Shown one piece after another: positions 7,194 through 16,076 of a stretch of 64,000 nt of DNA. This DNA is from Flavobacteriaceae bacterium MAR_2010_188 (GTDB taxonomy: Bacteria > Bacteroidota > Bacteroidia > Flavobacteriales > Flavobacteriaceae): positions 930,001-994,000 of the forward strand of contig LT629302.1 of assembly GCA_900104375.1 (NCBI GenBank), read 5' to 3'. Position 1 is the first letter of the stretch; each line of letters begins with the position of its first letter. Below the pieces are notes generated by a model. The model had not been told where the DNA came from and did no database searches. It saw only the letters and a list, made by a program, of their open reading frames with translations. The position numbers were made by a program, and so were the translations under genes.

Positions 7194-9464
7194 ATGACAA
7201 AGATTAAAACAAAAATAGGAAGACGTTCTTTTATCAAAACATCAGCATTGGCGAGTGGAGGCTTAGTTGTAGGTTTCAGCTGGTTAGCCTCTTGTAAATC
7301 CGAACCCGAGAAACAAGTTGTTTTTGAAGAGGAATTAATGGAAATGCCTGAGGAATGGTTTGAAATCAACGGATTTCTCAAAATAGGCGATAATGGAGTA
7401 GTTACCATAATGTCTCCAAATCCAGAAATAGGCCAGAACGTTAAGACATCAATGCCGATGATCGTTGCAGAAGAACTAGATGTCGATTGGAAGGATGTTA
7501 TAGTTGAGCAAGCTCCACTTAATACGGATATATTTAAAAGACAACTTGCTGGTGGAAGCGCTTCCATTAGTGCGGGATGGCAACAACTCAGAATGGCAGG
7601 AGCCACCGCAAGACATATGTTAGTTGCTGCTGCTGCAGAAACTTGGAACGTACCAGCTTCAGAAATTTCAACTTCGGATGGTGTCATAAGTCATTCTGGA
7701 AGTGATAAAACTGTAACCTATGGAGAAATGGCCAGTGCAGCGGCAAAATTAGAAGCGCCAGAAGAAGTTCAACTTAAAGAAATCAAGGACTTCAAAATCA
7801 TCGGTTCATCAAGAAAAAATGTAGACGCTAAATCTATTGTTACAGGAAAACCACTATTTGGATTGGATTATATGCAGGATGATATGCTAATTGCAATGGT
7901 GGTGCATCCCCCGGCTTTTGGTCAAACGCTAAAGTCGGTAAACGGCGATGATGCGAAAAAAATGCCAGGTATCAAAGATGTCTTTACTATAACTCCTTAT
8001 CCGGATGATATGGAAAAACAATGGTCCGATACTTATGCATTTGGCGAAATTGCGGTAGTTGTAGGTAATTCTACATGGGAAGTTATGAATGCTAAAAAAG
8101 CATTAAAATTAGAATGGGAACTCAATGATGATGTAATCCAACAGCAAATATTACAGGATGATTCCGCACCCGATACCCCAGAAGGGAATTTGGAAGGAAC
8201 CGCATATCATCAGTCAATAATGGCGAAAGTTGGCGGAGATAAAGCCGAGGTGCTTAGACGTGATGGTAATCCGGAAGCTGCTTTTAAAAACGCGGCGAAG
8301 ATTATCGAAAGAACTTATACCTGCCCATTCCTTGCCCACAACACAATGGAGCCAATGAACTTTTTCGCCAACGTTTCAGGTGATAAGGCCCTTTTAGTTG
8401 GCCCTATTCAAACTCCAGAATTTTTAGAAAAAAGTGTGTCTTCTCGGTTGGGAATCCCAGTAGAAAATATCGATGTTCAAATGACGAGGATGGGAGGAGG
8501 TTTTGGACGACGCCTTTACGGTCATTTTGGAGTTGAAGCTGCAGTAATTTCTCAGAAAATGAATGCTCCGATCAAGTTAGTATATTCTAGGGAAGATGAC
8601 ATGACCCAAGGAACCTATAGACCAGCTTACAGTGCGACCTACCGGGCAGCTCTGGACGGCAATAATAATCTTATCGCATTTCATGTAAATGCTGGTGGCA
8701 TCCCCGAATCTCCGGTTTTTGAAAATCGTTTTCCCGCTGGTGCAATAGAAAATTATCTGGCCGAAGGCTGGACCATAAAGTCTAATATCTCTACCGGTGC
8801 CTTTAGAGCGCCACGTTCAAATTTTATCGCCGGGGCCGAGCAGTCTTTCCTTGATGAGTTGGCAGAAGAAATGGGTAAGGATCCAATCCAGTTTAGATTA
8901 GATTTATTTGAAAAAGCCAAGACTACTCCAATTGGAGAAAAGAACGACTACAATGCATCTAGGTATGCGGGTGTTTTAGAGTTGGTTAGAGATAAATCGG
9001 GATGGGAAACCAATACCTCTAATCTTTCAAAAGGCGTTTCAGCATATTTTTGCCATAACAGTTATGTGGCCCAAATAATTGAAATGGAAGTGATAAATGG
9101 CAGTCCGGTTATACATAACGTGCATTGTGCGGTGGATTGTGGAATTGTTATAAATATGGATGCAGCTACCAATCTCACAGAGGGTGGAATTGTAGATGGC
9201 ATTGGTCATGCAATGTATAGCGGTCTAACATTTAAAAATGGTGCAGTAGAACAACATAACTTTGATAGATACCGCTTAATACGACACAGTGAGTCTCCGA
9301 AAAAAATAAACGTACATTTTGTTAAAAATGATATTGACCCTACTGGTTTGGGAGAACCGATGTATCCACCTATTATGGGTGCACTTGCCAATGCACTTTA
9401 TAAAGCTACCGGGCAGAGGCACTACAATCAACCCTTTATCAGTGAGAAAAAGATTGTAGGTTGA
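7194..9464 (+). CDS. molybdopterin-binding subunit of an exported aldehyde/xanthine-oxidase-type hydroxylase (IorB-like)
   Basis: 756 residues. The N-terminus GRRSFIKTSALASGG is a Tat signal (RR at 10-11), followed by LASC (Cys34), which could be a lipobox, so the enzyme may be a Tat-exported lipoprotein. MGGGFGRR (about 433-440) and FRAPRSNF are molybdopterin-cytosine-dinucleotide binding motifs. GLGEPMYPP near the C-terminus carries Glu721, in the position of the catalytic base. Family enzymes hydroxylate N-heterocycles or aldehydes; the substrate here cannot be read. A strong terminator follows 33 bp after the stop. Confidence 0.88.
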   Translation: MTKIKTKIGRRSFIKTSALASGGLVVGFSWLASCKSEPEKQVVFEEELMEMPEEWFEINGFLKIGDNGVVTIMSPNPEIGQNVKTSMPMIVAEELDVDWKDVIVEQAPLNTDIFKRQLAGGSASISAGWQQLRMAGATARHMLVAAAAETWNVPASEISTSDGVISHSGSDKTVTYGEMASAAAKLEAPEEVQLKEIKDFKIIGSSRKNVDAKSIVTGKPLFGLDYMQDDMLIAMVVHPPAFGQTLKSVNGDDAKKMPGIKDVFTITPYPDDMEKQWSDTYAFGEIAVVVGNSTWEVMNAKKALKLEWELNDDVIQQQILQDDSAPDTPEGNLEGTAYHQSIMAKVGGDKAEVLRRDGNPEAAFKNAAKIIERTYTCPFLAHNTMEPMNFFANVSGDKALLVGPIQTPEFLEKSVSSRLGIPVENIDVQMTRMGGGFGRRLYGHFGVEAAVISQKMNAPIKLVYSREDDMTQGTYRPAYSATYRAALDGNNNLIAFHVNAGGIPESPVFENRFPAGAIENYLAEGWTIKSNISTGAFRAPRSNFIAGAEQSFLDELAEEMGKDPIQFRLDLFEKAKTTPIGEKNDYNASRYAGVLELVRDKSGWETNTSNLSKGVSAYFCHNSYVAQIIEMEVINGSPVIHNVHCAVDCGIVINMDAATNLTEGGIVDGIGHAMYSGLTFKNGAVEQHNFDRYRLIRHSESPKKINVHFVKNDIDPTGLGEPMYPPIMGALANALYKATGQRHYNQPFISEKKIVG

Positions 9465-9497
9465 GAGTTTCAGCCTAAAAATCCTAAAGTAATTTGG

Positions 9498-9537
9498 CGA
9501 GATTATTGTTAAGCAACGATAGTCTCGTTCTTTTTTT
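9498..9537 (+). terminator. terminator of the molybdenum hydroxylase operon
   Basis: A 13-bp stem with two G-U pairs, AAGC loop, then TTCTTTTTTT. Confidence 0.8.
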
Positions 9538-9629
9538 GTCTTAAATTGAACATTCAAAAAATTCAAAATCTTTAGCGATTATTTATTTTCGGTAGAGGTA
9601 AACTATATTAATCAATAATCTAATTAAAT

Positions 9630-10508
9630 ATGAAAAATGCATTTCAAAATGGCTTTTTAAAACGTTGTTTTACCGCCGTTTTATTCTTTGCTGTAATCAC
9701 GACTTATGCTCAAGAGCAATTTGGTGGTTTGGCTCTTTACACCGTAAGGGACGACATGTCTAAAGATGCCAAGGCAACTTTAAAGGCCGTTGCTGACGCC
9801 GGTTATAAAAATATTGAAGCGGCAGGTTATGAAAATGGAAAGTTTTATAATATGACTCCAAAAGAATTTAAAAAGCTTTTGGACGAACTTAATTTGAAGC
9901 CAATTAGTACTCACCAAGGTTCTGTAACTATGGAAAACGCGGACGCTATGATTGCCGACGTTAAAGCGGCCGGTTTTAAATATTTCGTGATTCCGGTGCC
10001 TCCAATGGGAATGTTTACATATAACGCAGAAGCGCGTAGTATGGGCATGAAAGGTACCGTGGCAGATTTAACCAAAATTCTAAATACTTTGGGTGAAAAA
10101 TGTCAGAAAGCGGGATTAAAGTTGCTTTATCATAATCATGATTTTGAGTTCAAAAAGAATGAGGAAGGAATTGTTCCGATTGAATATATGTTAGAGAATA
10201 CCGACCCTAAATATGTCAATTTTCAAATGGATTTATTTTGGGTTACCAAAGCAGGAGCAAGTCCGGTCGCTTATTTTGAAAAATACCCACATCGCTTTAA
10301 AATCTGGCATGTTAAGGATATGAGTGAAGATGGTGTTTTTGCTCCAGTAGGAACAGGAACTATCGATTTCAAGAATATCTTGGCACAGAAAGAGCTATCC
10401 GGAATGAAATATTATATGGTCGAACAAGATAATACGTTCGATTTAAAACCGCTCGAAGCTATAAAAATTAGCCACGACGGTCTTAAGAAAATTGGTTTCA
10501 AGAAATAA
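9630..10508 (+). CDS. exported sugar phosphate isomerase/epimerase-like TIM barrel
   Basis: 292 residues with a signal peptide ending at about TTYAQ (residue 27). AP_endonuc_2-type TIM-barrel motifs are present: LALYTVRDDM, STHQGS, LLYHNHDFEF, QMDLFWV, WHVKDMS and YMVEQDN, whose Glu, His and Asp residues form the usual divalent-metal site. Exported members in Bacteroidota are common near sugar-acid and polyol catabolism genes, but no such neighbours exist here. The upstream box TATTTTCG at about 9594 is one base off the -7 consensus. Substrate unknown. Confidence 0.8.
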   Translation: MKNAFQNGFLKRCFTAVLFFAVITTYAQEQFGGLALYTVRDDMSKDAKATLKAVADAGYKNIEAAGYENGKFYNMTPKEFKKLLDELNLKPISTHQGSVTMENADAMIADVKAAGFKYFVIPVPPMGMFTYNAEARSMGMKGTVADLTKILNTLGEKCQKAGLKLLYHNHDFEFKKNEEGIVPIEYMLENTDPKYVNFQMDLFWVTKAGASPVAYFEKYPHRFKIWHVKDMSEDGVFAPVGTGTIDFKNILAQKELSGMKYYMVEQDNTFDLKPLEAIKISHDGLKKIGFKK

Positions 10509-10516
10509 GAAAGGGT

Positions 10517-10996
10517 TTAAACCGCTTCCTTATAGATTGATTTCTTAGCCAATTTTTTTACTTTATTTTGATATTTAAGGCTCGTTTCAAGAATGTTTTT
10601 TAATTTCTTGCGAGCCTTTTTCATTTTCAGGGTTTTGGCCATTCTAGAGGTATTTTCATAATTAGCAGATTTGTATGCCATCAACCTATTGTAAGATGCC
10701 AATTGCCCAGCTTCTTTAACCTTCGCCGTAATATCGCTGCTATTTTCACTTTTAATATTGGTCAGTATTTCTGCTACGACGCTATCGGTTGTGCTTCCAG
10801 GATTAACGGAATGTTTTTGCAACAATGCTTTTATGACTTCATAATCCGCACTATTTTTATTAGATATTTTGCTGATCCGTTTATCAAGATCAGAGTTGTT
10901 AAGAGGTTTTAATTCTTGCATGGTGGCAGCAATCTGCTTTTCCATTGCGTAGAGATTTTTTAATTCTGATATAAATAGTTCTTCGAGATTTTTCAT
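10517..10996 (-). CDS. divergent DUF892 ferritin-like protein
   Basis: 159 residues and clearly homologous to the gene at 3348 (start MKNLEELFISELKNLYAMEKQ against MKSLEELFEHQLQDLYSAEDQ). The metal-ligand helices are eroded: the RIEHYE motif is replaced by LASYNR, and the HLEETKEH helix by NKNSADYEV. The C-terminal third is very basic (KTLKMKKARKKLKN and KVKKLAKKS). It may have lost iron binding and kept a structural or nucleic-acid-binding role (inference). It is convergent with the isomerase gene, with only 8 bp between stops. Confidence 0.8.
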   Translation of the reverse strand: MKNLEELFISELKNLYAMEKQIAATMQELKPLNNSDLDKRISKISNKNSADYEVIKALLQKHSVNPGSTTDSVVAEILTNIKSENSSDITAKVKEAGQLASYNRLMAYKSANYENTSRMAKTLKMKKARKKLKNILETSLKYQNKVKKLAKKSIYKEAV

Positions 10997-11204
10997 TTTT
11001 GAAAATTTATGATGTTAGTATTCTTCAATCTAATATGGAATATAGTTGAATTTCAAATTCTTGCTTGCTTCAATTAAAAGTTTTCATGACCGATTTCATT
11101 AAATCATCTACATTAATACAGTGTGATTTTAAACGATTGAGATGTTCTTCCCAGAGCCAATTAAAAAAAATACTGTTAAAAAATTAGCCCGCTACAAAAC
11201 AAAG

Positions 11205-11228
11205 TACTATTTACTTATATTTGTAGTA
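11205..11228. promoter_or_regulatory. candidate promoter and operator of the S24 regulator
   Basis: TATATTTG at 11216-11223 matches TAnnTTTG. It sits inside a weak dyad, TACTA (11205-11209) and TAGTA (11224-11228), touching the ATG. A repressor bound there would cover the promoter, which suits autoregulation, but the arms are short. The spacing implies little or no 5' leader. Confidence 0.35.
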
Positions 11229-12001
11229 TGAATGTTATTTCCAAGAATATCCGCCATCTGCGTACTCTACGTGGTTTGACCCAAGAATATTTAGCTGAAG
11301 ACCTTAAAGTTACAAGGGCAAGAATCGGTTCTTATGAAGAAGGACGTTCTTATCCCACAATCGATTTCTTGATTCAGATTTCAGATTATTTTAAACTTCC
11401 GATAGATATTTTGGTAAGAAAAGATCTGTCTAAATCTAAAGATTCCTCTTTTATAGAGTTGAATAATCAACGGGTACTTTTTCCCATTGTTGTAGATTCT
11501 GATGATAACGACCTTATTGAAATTGTTCCGGTAAAAGCTTCTGCAGGTTATCTGGCAGGTTACGACGATCCAGAATTTATTGAGCAGTTAGATAAAATAA
11601 AGTTGCCATTCTTGCCAACCGGTAAGCATAGGGCTTTCCCTATAAAAGGTGATTCGATGTTACCCATGAAACCTGGTTCTTTTGTGGTTGGCAGGTTTGT
11701 AGAAGACAGATGCGATATCAAAAATGGAAGAACTTATGTGGTTATGACCTTAAATGACGGTTTGGTATATAAACGGGTGTTTAATAAGATTGAAGAAAAT
11801 GGTACGTTGCTTTTGGTTTCAGACAACAATCTTTATGAGGCTTATGAAGTTCCGATCAATGAAGTCTTAGAGATTTGGGAGTTTACTTGTAGCATCAATA
11901 CCCAAGAGTATGATGAAGCTGAGCTCAAAATAAGCAGTATTATGAATATGTTCAATGAATTGGGGGTTGAATTAAAAGCTTTAAATAGACATCTAGGATG
12001 A
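11228..12001 (+). CDS. HTH-XRE / S24 peptidase (LexA/CI-like) transcriptional regulator
   Basis: 257 residues. An XRE helix-turn-helix covers 4-62 (RGLTQEYLAEDLKVTRARIGSYE). A LexA-type S24 domain follows at about 98-220, with GDSM (Ser143 nucleophile), VYKRV (Lys182 general base) and a possible Ala-Gly self-cleavage bond at 106-107. By family knowledge such proteins repress until RecA-ssDNA triggers self-cleavage. Its stop overlaps the start of the next gene (ATGA), so regulator and nuclease are translationally coupled. The C-terminal ~35 residues are a helical extension. No phage genes surround it, so it is a chromosomal damage-response regulator rather than a prophage repressor (inference). 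Confidence 0.85.
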   Translation: MNVISKNIRHLRTLRGLTQEYLAEDLKVTRARIGSYEEGRSYPTIDFLIQISDYFKLPIDILVRKDLSKSKDSSFIELNNQRVLFPIVVDSDDNDLIEIVPVKASAGYLAGYDDPEFIEQLDKIKLPFLPTGKHRAFPIKGDSMLPMKPGSFVVGRFVEDRCDIKNGRTYVVMTLNDGLVYKRVFNKIEENGTLLLVSDNNLYEAYEVPINEVLEIWEFTCSINTQEYDEAELKISSIMNMFNELGVELKALNRHLG

Positions 12002-13389
12002 TATATTCTGTAATTGATGTAGAGACCACTGGTCGCGGGAACAAGATTACCGAGATATCCATTTTTAAAACGGATGGTGTGAATGTCATCGAGGAATTTA
12101 CCTCTTTGGTTAATCCAAAATCCCTGATACCTAGACATATAACTGCGCTAACCGGCATTGACAACTTAATGGTTGCCGATGCTCCTACTTTTGAAGAGAT
12201 TTCTGCCCAGATATTAGAGATTACCGCAGATTGTGTGTTTGTAGCACATAATGTAAATTTCGATTATAATGTCATTAGAAATGAATTTAAGGAGATAGGA
12301 ATTGATTTTAGACGTCGAAAATTATGCACCGTAAGACTTTCTAGAAAATTATTCCCAGGATTAAAATCCTACAGTTTAGGAAAGTTATGTAAGTCTCAGG
12401 ATATTGAAATTATTGATAGACACCGGGCAAGGGGAGATGCTGAAGCGACTACGGTCTTATTCAAAAAATTGATTGATCAGCCAGATTCTGAATCTGTTTT
12501 TTCAAACTGCTTTAAGCGCGATTCAAAAGAATCGACCTTACCGCCAAATCTGCCGGCAGAAGTTTTTAACAAGTTGCCAAATTCTGCAGGCATCTATTAT
12601 TTTAAGGATAAAAAGGGTAAAATCATTTACGTTGGAAAAGCTAAAAATCTTAGGAAACGTGTATTAGGCCATTTCTACCATAAATCTGACAAGGAGCTAA
12701 CCATTTGCAGGGAAACGGCCGATGTAGATTTTAGACTATCAGGTAGCGAGTTAATTGCTTTATTAATGGAAGACGCGGCGATTAAACATCACTTCCCAAA
12801 ATATAATCGTGCCTCTAAAAAGCCGATAAAGAAATACGCCATCTTTAGTTATGAAGATCGACAAGGCGTTTTACACTTGGCCTTTAACAATCAAAAGAGT
12901 ATTAGGAATCCTATTCAATATTTTTACGGAATAAGGGATTGCCGTATCTACTTAGAAGAGGTTTGCGAAAAATATAATCTTTGTCCTAAATATTGTCATC
13001 TTCAAGAAGGCGTTGCGGAGTGCGACCATTACAGAATCGATAACTGTTTAGGTGTTTGTAAGGGGAAGGAAAAAGTGAAGAACTACAATCTTCGTGTGAA
13101 TAAAGCGATTACTGCCATGCAAGAAGAATCTAAAAATATCATTTTAAAAGAAGAAGGCAGGACCAAGGACGAAGAATCCTTTATCATGTTAAGAGATGGA
13201 AAGTATTTGGGCTATGGCTTTATAAGTCGCGAAGAACAAATAGTGCACGAAGATCAGTTAGAAACATTTTTGATAAGGCAGCATGACAATATGGATGTTC
13301 AGAGGATATTAAGAAAGTCGATTATGAATCCAAAATCATATTTTAGATTCAGTGACGTCTTGAATAGTGAAAATTCTGCCTGCGCTTAG
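11998..13389 (+). CDS. DnaQ-like 3'-5' exonuclease fused to a GIY-YIG (UvrC/Cho-like) nuclease
   Basis: 463 residues. N-terminal DEDDh exonuclease, about 1-160: DVET (Asp7, Glu9), AHNVNFDY (Asp89) and HRARGDAEA (His142, Asp147). C-terminal GIY-YIG domain from about 190: GIY at 198-200 and YVGKAKNLRKRV at 211-222, as in UvrC and Cho. Later cysteines (LCPKYC, CDHY, NCLGVC) sit where UvrC has its conserved Cys cluster. This architecture combines a proofreading-type exonuclease with the UvrC incision domain and is found in scattered bacteria, where it is often annotated as polymerase III epsilon. It starts 4 bp inside the S24 regulator gene, which argues for DNA-repair use under damage control. 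Confidence 0.88.
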   Translation: MIYSVIDVETTGRGNKITEISIFKTDGVNVIEEFTSLVNPKSLIPRHITALTGIDNLMVADAPTFEEISAQILEITADCVFVAHNVNFDYNVIRNEFKEIGIDFRRRKLCTVRLSRKLFPGLKSYSLGKLCKSQDIEIIDRHRARGDAEATTVLFKKLIDQPDSESVFSNCFKRDSKESTLPPNLPAEVFNKLPNSAGIYYFKDKKGKIIYVGKAKNLRKRVLGHFYHKSDKELTICRETADVDFRLSGSELIALLMEDAAIKHHFPKYNRASKKPIKKYAIFSYEDRQGVLHLAFNNQKSIRNPIQYFYGIRDCRIYLEEVCEKYNLCPKYCHLQEGVAECDHYRIDNCLGVCKGKEKVKNYNLRVNKAITAMQEESKNIILKEEGRTKDEESFIMLRDGKYLGYGFISREEQIVHEDQLETFLIRQHDNMDVQRILRKSIMNPKSYFRFSDVLNSENSACA

Positions 13390-13527
13390 TATTTTGTAGT
13401 GACCAAGAATGTTACTTAGATGGATTAATTCTACTGAAGTGATTTAATCAAACGGGCTAAAAATAATTCCTTATAGTTTATGTAATCTATTTTCTTACCT
13501 TTATTTTTATCCAAAATTTAATAAAAC

Positions 13528-13665
13528 ATGAAGAATTTATTTAGAGCACTTTTGGCCGGATGGGGAGCAAAGAAAATTGGCGGTGGAAAATGTGGTTGTA
13601 TTGGAACGATCGTTGTATTCTTAGTATTGTTCTGGATACTAGGATATGTTTTTGAAATGTTCTAG
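13528..13665 (+). CDS. 45-residue small membrane protein
   Basis: ATG at 13528, TAG at 13663. The N-terminal half is amphipathic and basic (MKNLFRALLAGWGAKKIGGG), then KCGC, then one hydrophobic helix of about 18 residues (IGTIVVFLVLFWILGYVF). It has its own AT-rich upstream region with TACCTTTA at about 13494 (one base off the -7 consensus) and a terminator 32 bp downstream, so it looks like an independent gene. I recall similar short proteins in other flavobacteria, but no function is known. Confidence 0.65.
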   Translation: MKNLFRALLAGWGAKKIGGGKCGCIGTIVVFLVLFWILGYVFEMF

Positions 13666-13696
13666 AATCAACATTACTAAAAGTTAATAATAACAT

Positions 13697-13727
13697 TCCC
13701 AGATAATCTGATTATCTGGGATTTTGT
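13697..13727. terminator. bidirectional terminator
   Basis: Inverted repeat CCCAGATAATC with its complement, single-base centre, followed by ATTTTGTGTTT. It separates the small membrane protein from the convergent methyltransferase gene. Confidence 0.7.
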
Positions 13728-13729
13728 GT

Positions 13730-14908
13730 TTAAACCTTTTCGCACTCAATTACAATCTTGTTATTGTGTAGGTCCGTGGTAAAGAATAGATAATGTTCGC
13801 CACCGTCAGAAATCTTTAATTCCTTGCGAATTTGCTCAACGCTTTTTGGAAAGTTCCGGATACTTATATTCGCTTTTTTCGGCAAATCCCTTTTGAGCTT
13901 TTTCTTGTTATAATCTTGCCACTTCAAAACCTTAAAAATCCTTCCAGGAAATTTTTTTAATTCGTTGCTAGTATATAGATGCGAGTTTAGATTTAGCTTT
14001 TTGATTTTATAATCTTCCGAGATGATTTTAAAACCACCCGATTTTAAGATTGCGGCATTAGGTTCGTATAAATAGTGCAGCGGTTCTGAAAGTTCAACTT
14101 CAGTTGTTAGTTCATCATCTATACAGAAATTGTAATTCTCGTCTATCTTTTTAGTAATGTTTCTGGTAAGAACTTTTACCTTTCCCTTAAAATCCTTCTT
14201 TACCAGCCACAAAAGTTCTTTCACCTCATTATTTAACGCAATGATGTGAATTGCTGAAACGTTTCTTAAATCTTTGATACCTGAACTAAGGTCAACTAAG
14301 GGAGATGATTTAATTAAAACGGTACTAGCTTTCTCAAAGAAAAGTCGAAGGTTGGCGGTAACATCAGGCTCGCTTTCATTAAATCTAAAAATCTTCCCTT
14401 TTGTATCATGTCTTCTAGAGGGATCAATATAAATGGCATCAATTTGTCCTTTTTGGTTTTTTAGAAAGTCTAATCCATTTTGGTTTACGACTTCGATGTT
14501 GTCAACTTTAAGAATCTTTAAATTATAAGCGGAAATCTCTGCAAGCTCCTGGTTGATTTCGCAAGCGTAAACTTTCTCAAAAACTTTCGAAAAATAATAA
14601 TCATCAACTCCAAACCCGGAGGTTAAATCAATCAATACTTTTCCTTGGATAAGTTTAGATTTATATTCTGCCGTTTTTTCTGAAGAGGTTTGCTCGATAT
14701 TTAACTTATCTGGAAAGTAGATTAAGGGTGCATCATACCAAGTCGGTAGTTTAGATTCGCAACGTTTTTTAGCTTCAATTTGAGAAATAAGCTCACTCAA
14801 CAAGGGAATGGATTGGAAAGCTTTAGAAAGTAGAATCGCATTTAAATCTGATTCTAAATTTTTATGTATAAAGTCTTGATTATCTTTATTTAATATATCT
14901 TTATTCAA
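13730..14908 (-). CDS. class I SAM-dependent methyltransferase with THUMP-like domain (PG_1098 type)
   Basis: 392 residues from a TTG start; no ATG is available nearby. The Rossmann SAM motif is LIDLTSGFGVDDYYFSK (about 92-108), followed by YACEIN and the catalytic-loop motif AIYIDPSRRH (about 158-167), which resembles N6-adenine or RNA methyltransferases. The C-terminal quarter (GGFKIISEDYKI and onward, ending in a strand-rich GGEHYLFFTT) fits the THUMP-like domain. Likely an RNA-modifying enzyme; the target is unknown. It begins 1 bp after the AI-2E gene stop, so the two are coupled. Confidence 0.8.
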   Translation of the reverse strand: MNKDILNKDNQDFIHKNLESDLNAILLSKAFQSIPLLSELISQIEAKKRCESKLPTWYDAPLIYFPDKLNIEQTSSEKTAEYKSKLIQGKVLIDLTSGFGVDDYYFSKVFEKVYACEINQELAEISAYNLKILKVDNIEVVNQNGLDFLKNQKGQIDAIYIDPSRRHDTKGKIFRFNESEPDVTANLRLFFEKASTVLIKSSPLVDLSSGIKDLRNVSAIHIIALNNEVKELLWLVKKDFKGKVKVLTRNITKKIDENYNFCIDDELTTEVELSEPLHYLYEPNAAILKSGGFKIISEDYKIKKLNLNSHLYTSNELKKFPGRIFKVLKWQDYNKKKLKRDLPKKANISIRNFPKSVEQIRKELKISDGGEHYLFFTTDLHNNKIVIECEKV

Positions 14909-14909
14909 A

Positions 14910-16004
14910 CTAATCGTCTAAACCGCTGGTGAGCCTTTTTACAATCTTATAATCATTTAGAAATTCCTTCAAAATTACCTTAATTACCGTGTAGGCAGGC
15001 ACGGCTATAATCATCCCGATGATACCAAATAAAACACCTGCTATTATAATGACTAAAAAGATTTCAAGCGGATGTGATTTCACGCTCTTTGAAAAGATAT
15101 AAGGCTGACTGAAGAAATTATCAATCAGCTGTCCAATCATAAATCCAATCATTACCCAAATGGTCTTCGGCAATATGATCGAACTAAAATCCTGACCGAT
15201 ATTACTTGTCATGGTCAATACAATCATAACTCCTGCACTAATGATGGGACCTAGATAAGGTACGATGTTAAGCAACGCACAAAGGAATGCTATTACAATA
15301 GCATTTGGGATACCCACGATAAGTAACACAATAGTGTAGATTACGAATAATATTGAAAGTTGTAGAATCAAACCAACAAAGTATCTAGACAACAAATTTT
15401 TAATGGTATTTATAGAACGTCTTACCCTGAATTCACTTTCATCTGGCACCAAGGATAAAATAATCGATTGAAACATATTACTATCCTTTAAAAAGAAAAA
15501 GGTAATGAACAAAACAGAAAATAGACCCATACTAAAGCTTCCCAAACCGCTAATAACCCCGTTTAAAAAATCAGGAATAAGGCCATAATCTACATTGTCG
15601 ATAAGGTTAGACTCGAACATAGATTCTTGGAAGTTGAGCTGATCCAAGTTTAAATAGCTCATTACTTGCTCATAGATATATTGAATGTTTGCTTCAAGAG
15701 CGCGGATATCCAATAATGAGAGATTATGTCCTTGATCGATAATCAAAGGAATAAATAGCCCGATAATACCAACGAATACGGCAAGCATTAAAAGAATAGT
15801 AAGAATAACAGCTAAGAGTTTATTAAACTTTAATCGCCTCCGCAGAAACAATATGATTGGCCTACCTATAAGCGAAAGAACCGCGGCAATAGAGATGTAT
15901 ACGATTACGGAAGACAATTCCAGAATCACGTAAATGAGAATAAAAAGACCAAGGAGAATTGCAACCGCTCTTAATATTCCGTTGGCAATAATCTTTGAAT
16001 TCAT
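14910..16004 (-). CDS. AI-2E family membrane protein, paralog 1
   Basis: 364 residues, typical of PF01594: two N-terminal membrane helices, a soluble middle region (about 85-150), and five or more helices. Conserved segments are NIVPYLGPIISA and KSHPLEIFLVIIIAGVLFG. The family name comes from TqsA, but members also include transporters of other solutes and Na+/H+ antiporters, so quorum sensing should not be assumed. It lies downstream of paralog 2 and upstream of the methyltransferase. A box TATATTTA near its start is one base off the -7 consensus. Confidence 0.85.
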   Translation of the reverse strand: MNSKIIANGILRAVAILLGLFILIYVILELSSVIVYISIAAVLSLIGRPIILFLRRRLKFNKLLAVILTILLMLAVFVGIIGLFIPLIIDQGHNLSLLDIRALEANIQYIYEQVMSYLNLDQLNFQESMFESNLIDNVDYGLIPDFLNGVISGLGSFSMGLFSVLFITFFFLKDSNMFQSIILSLVPDESEFRVRRSINTIKNLLSRYFVGLILQLSILFVIYTIVLLIVGIPNAIVIAFLCALLNIVPYLGPIISAGVMIVLTMTSNIGQDFSSIILPKTIWVMIGFMIGQLIDNFFSQPYIFSKSVKSHPLEIFLVIIIAGVLFGIIGMIIAVPAYTVIKVILKEFLNDYKIVKRLTSGLDD

Positions 16005-16076
16005 TTCGTAAATATATCCAATTTGGAATTATATATATGATAAGGTCTTAGAGTGAAACAAGATATTCTAAATTTT

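Noticed and set aside
7172-7687. Long open frame on the minus strand.
   Set aside because: It lies entirely against the N-terminal part of the molybdenum hydroxylase, whose plus-strand motifs are unmistakable; low-complexity Ser/Thr/Ala composition marks it as a shadow.
11205-11228. Prophage immunity region around the S24 regulator.
   Set aside because: No integrase, Cro, structural or lysis genes lie on either side; the downstream partner is a repair-type nuclease.
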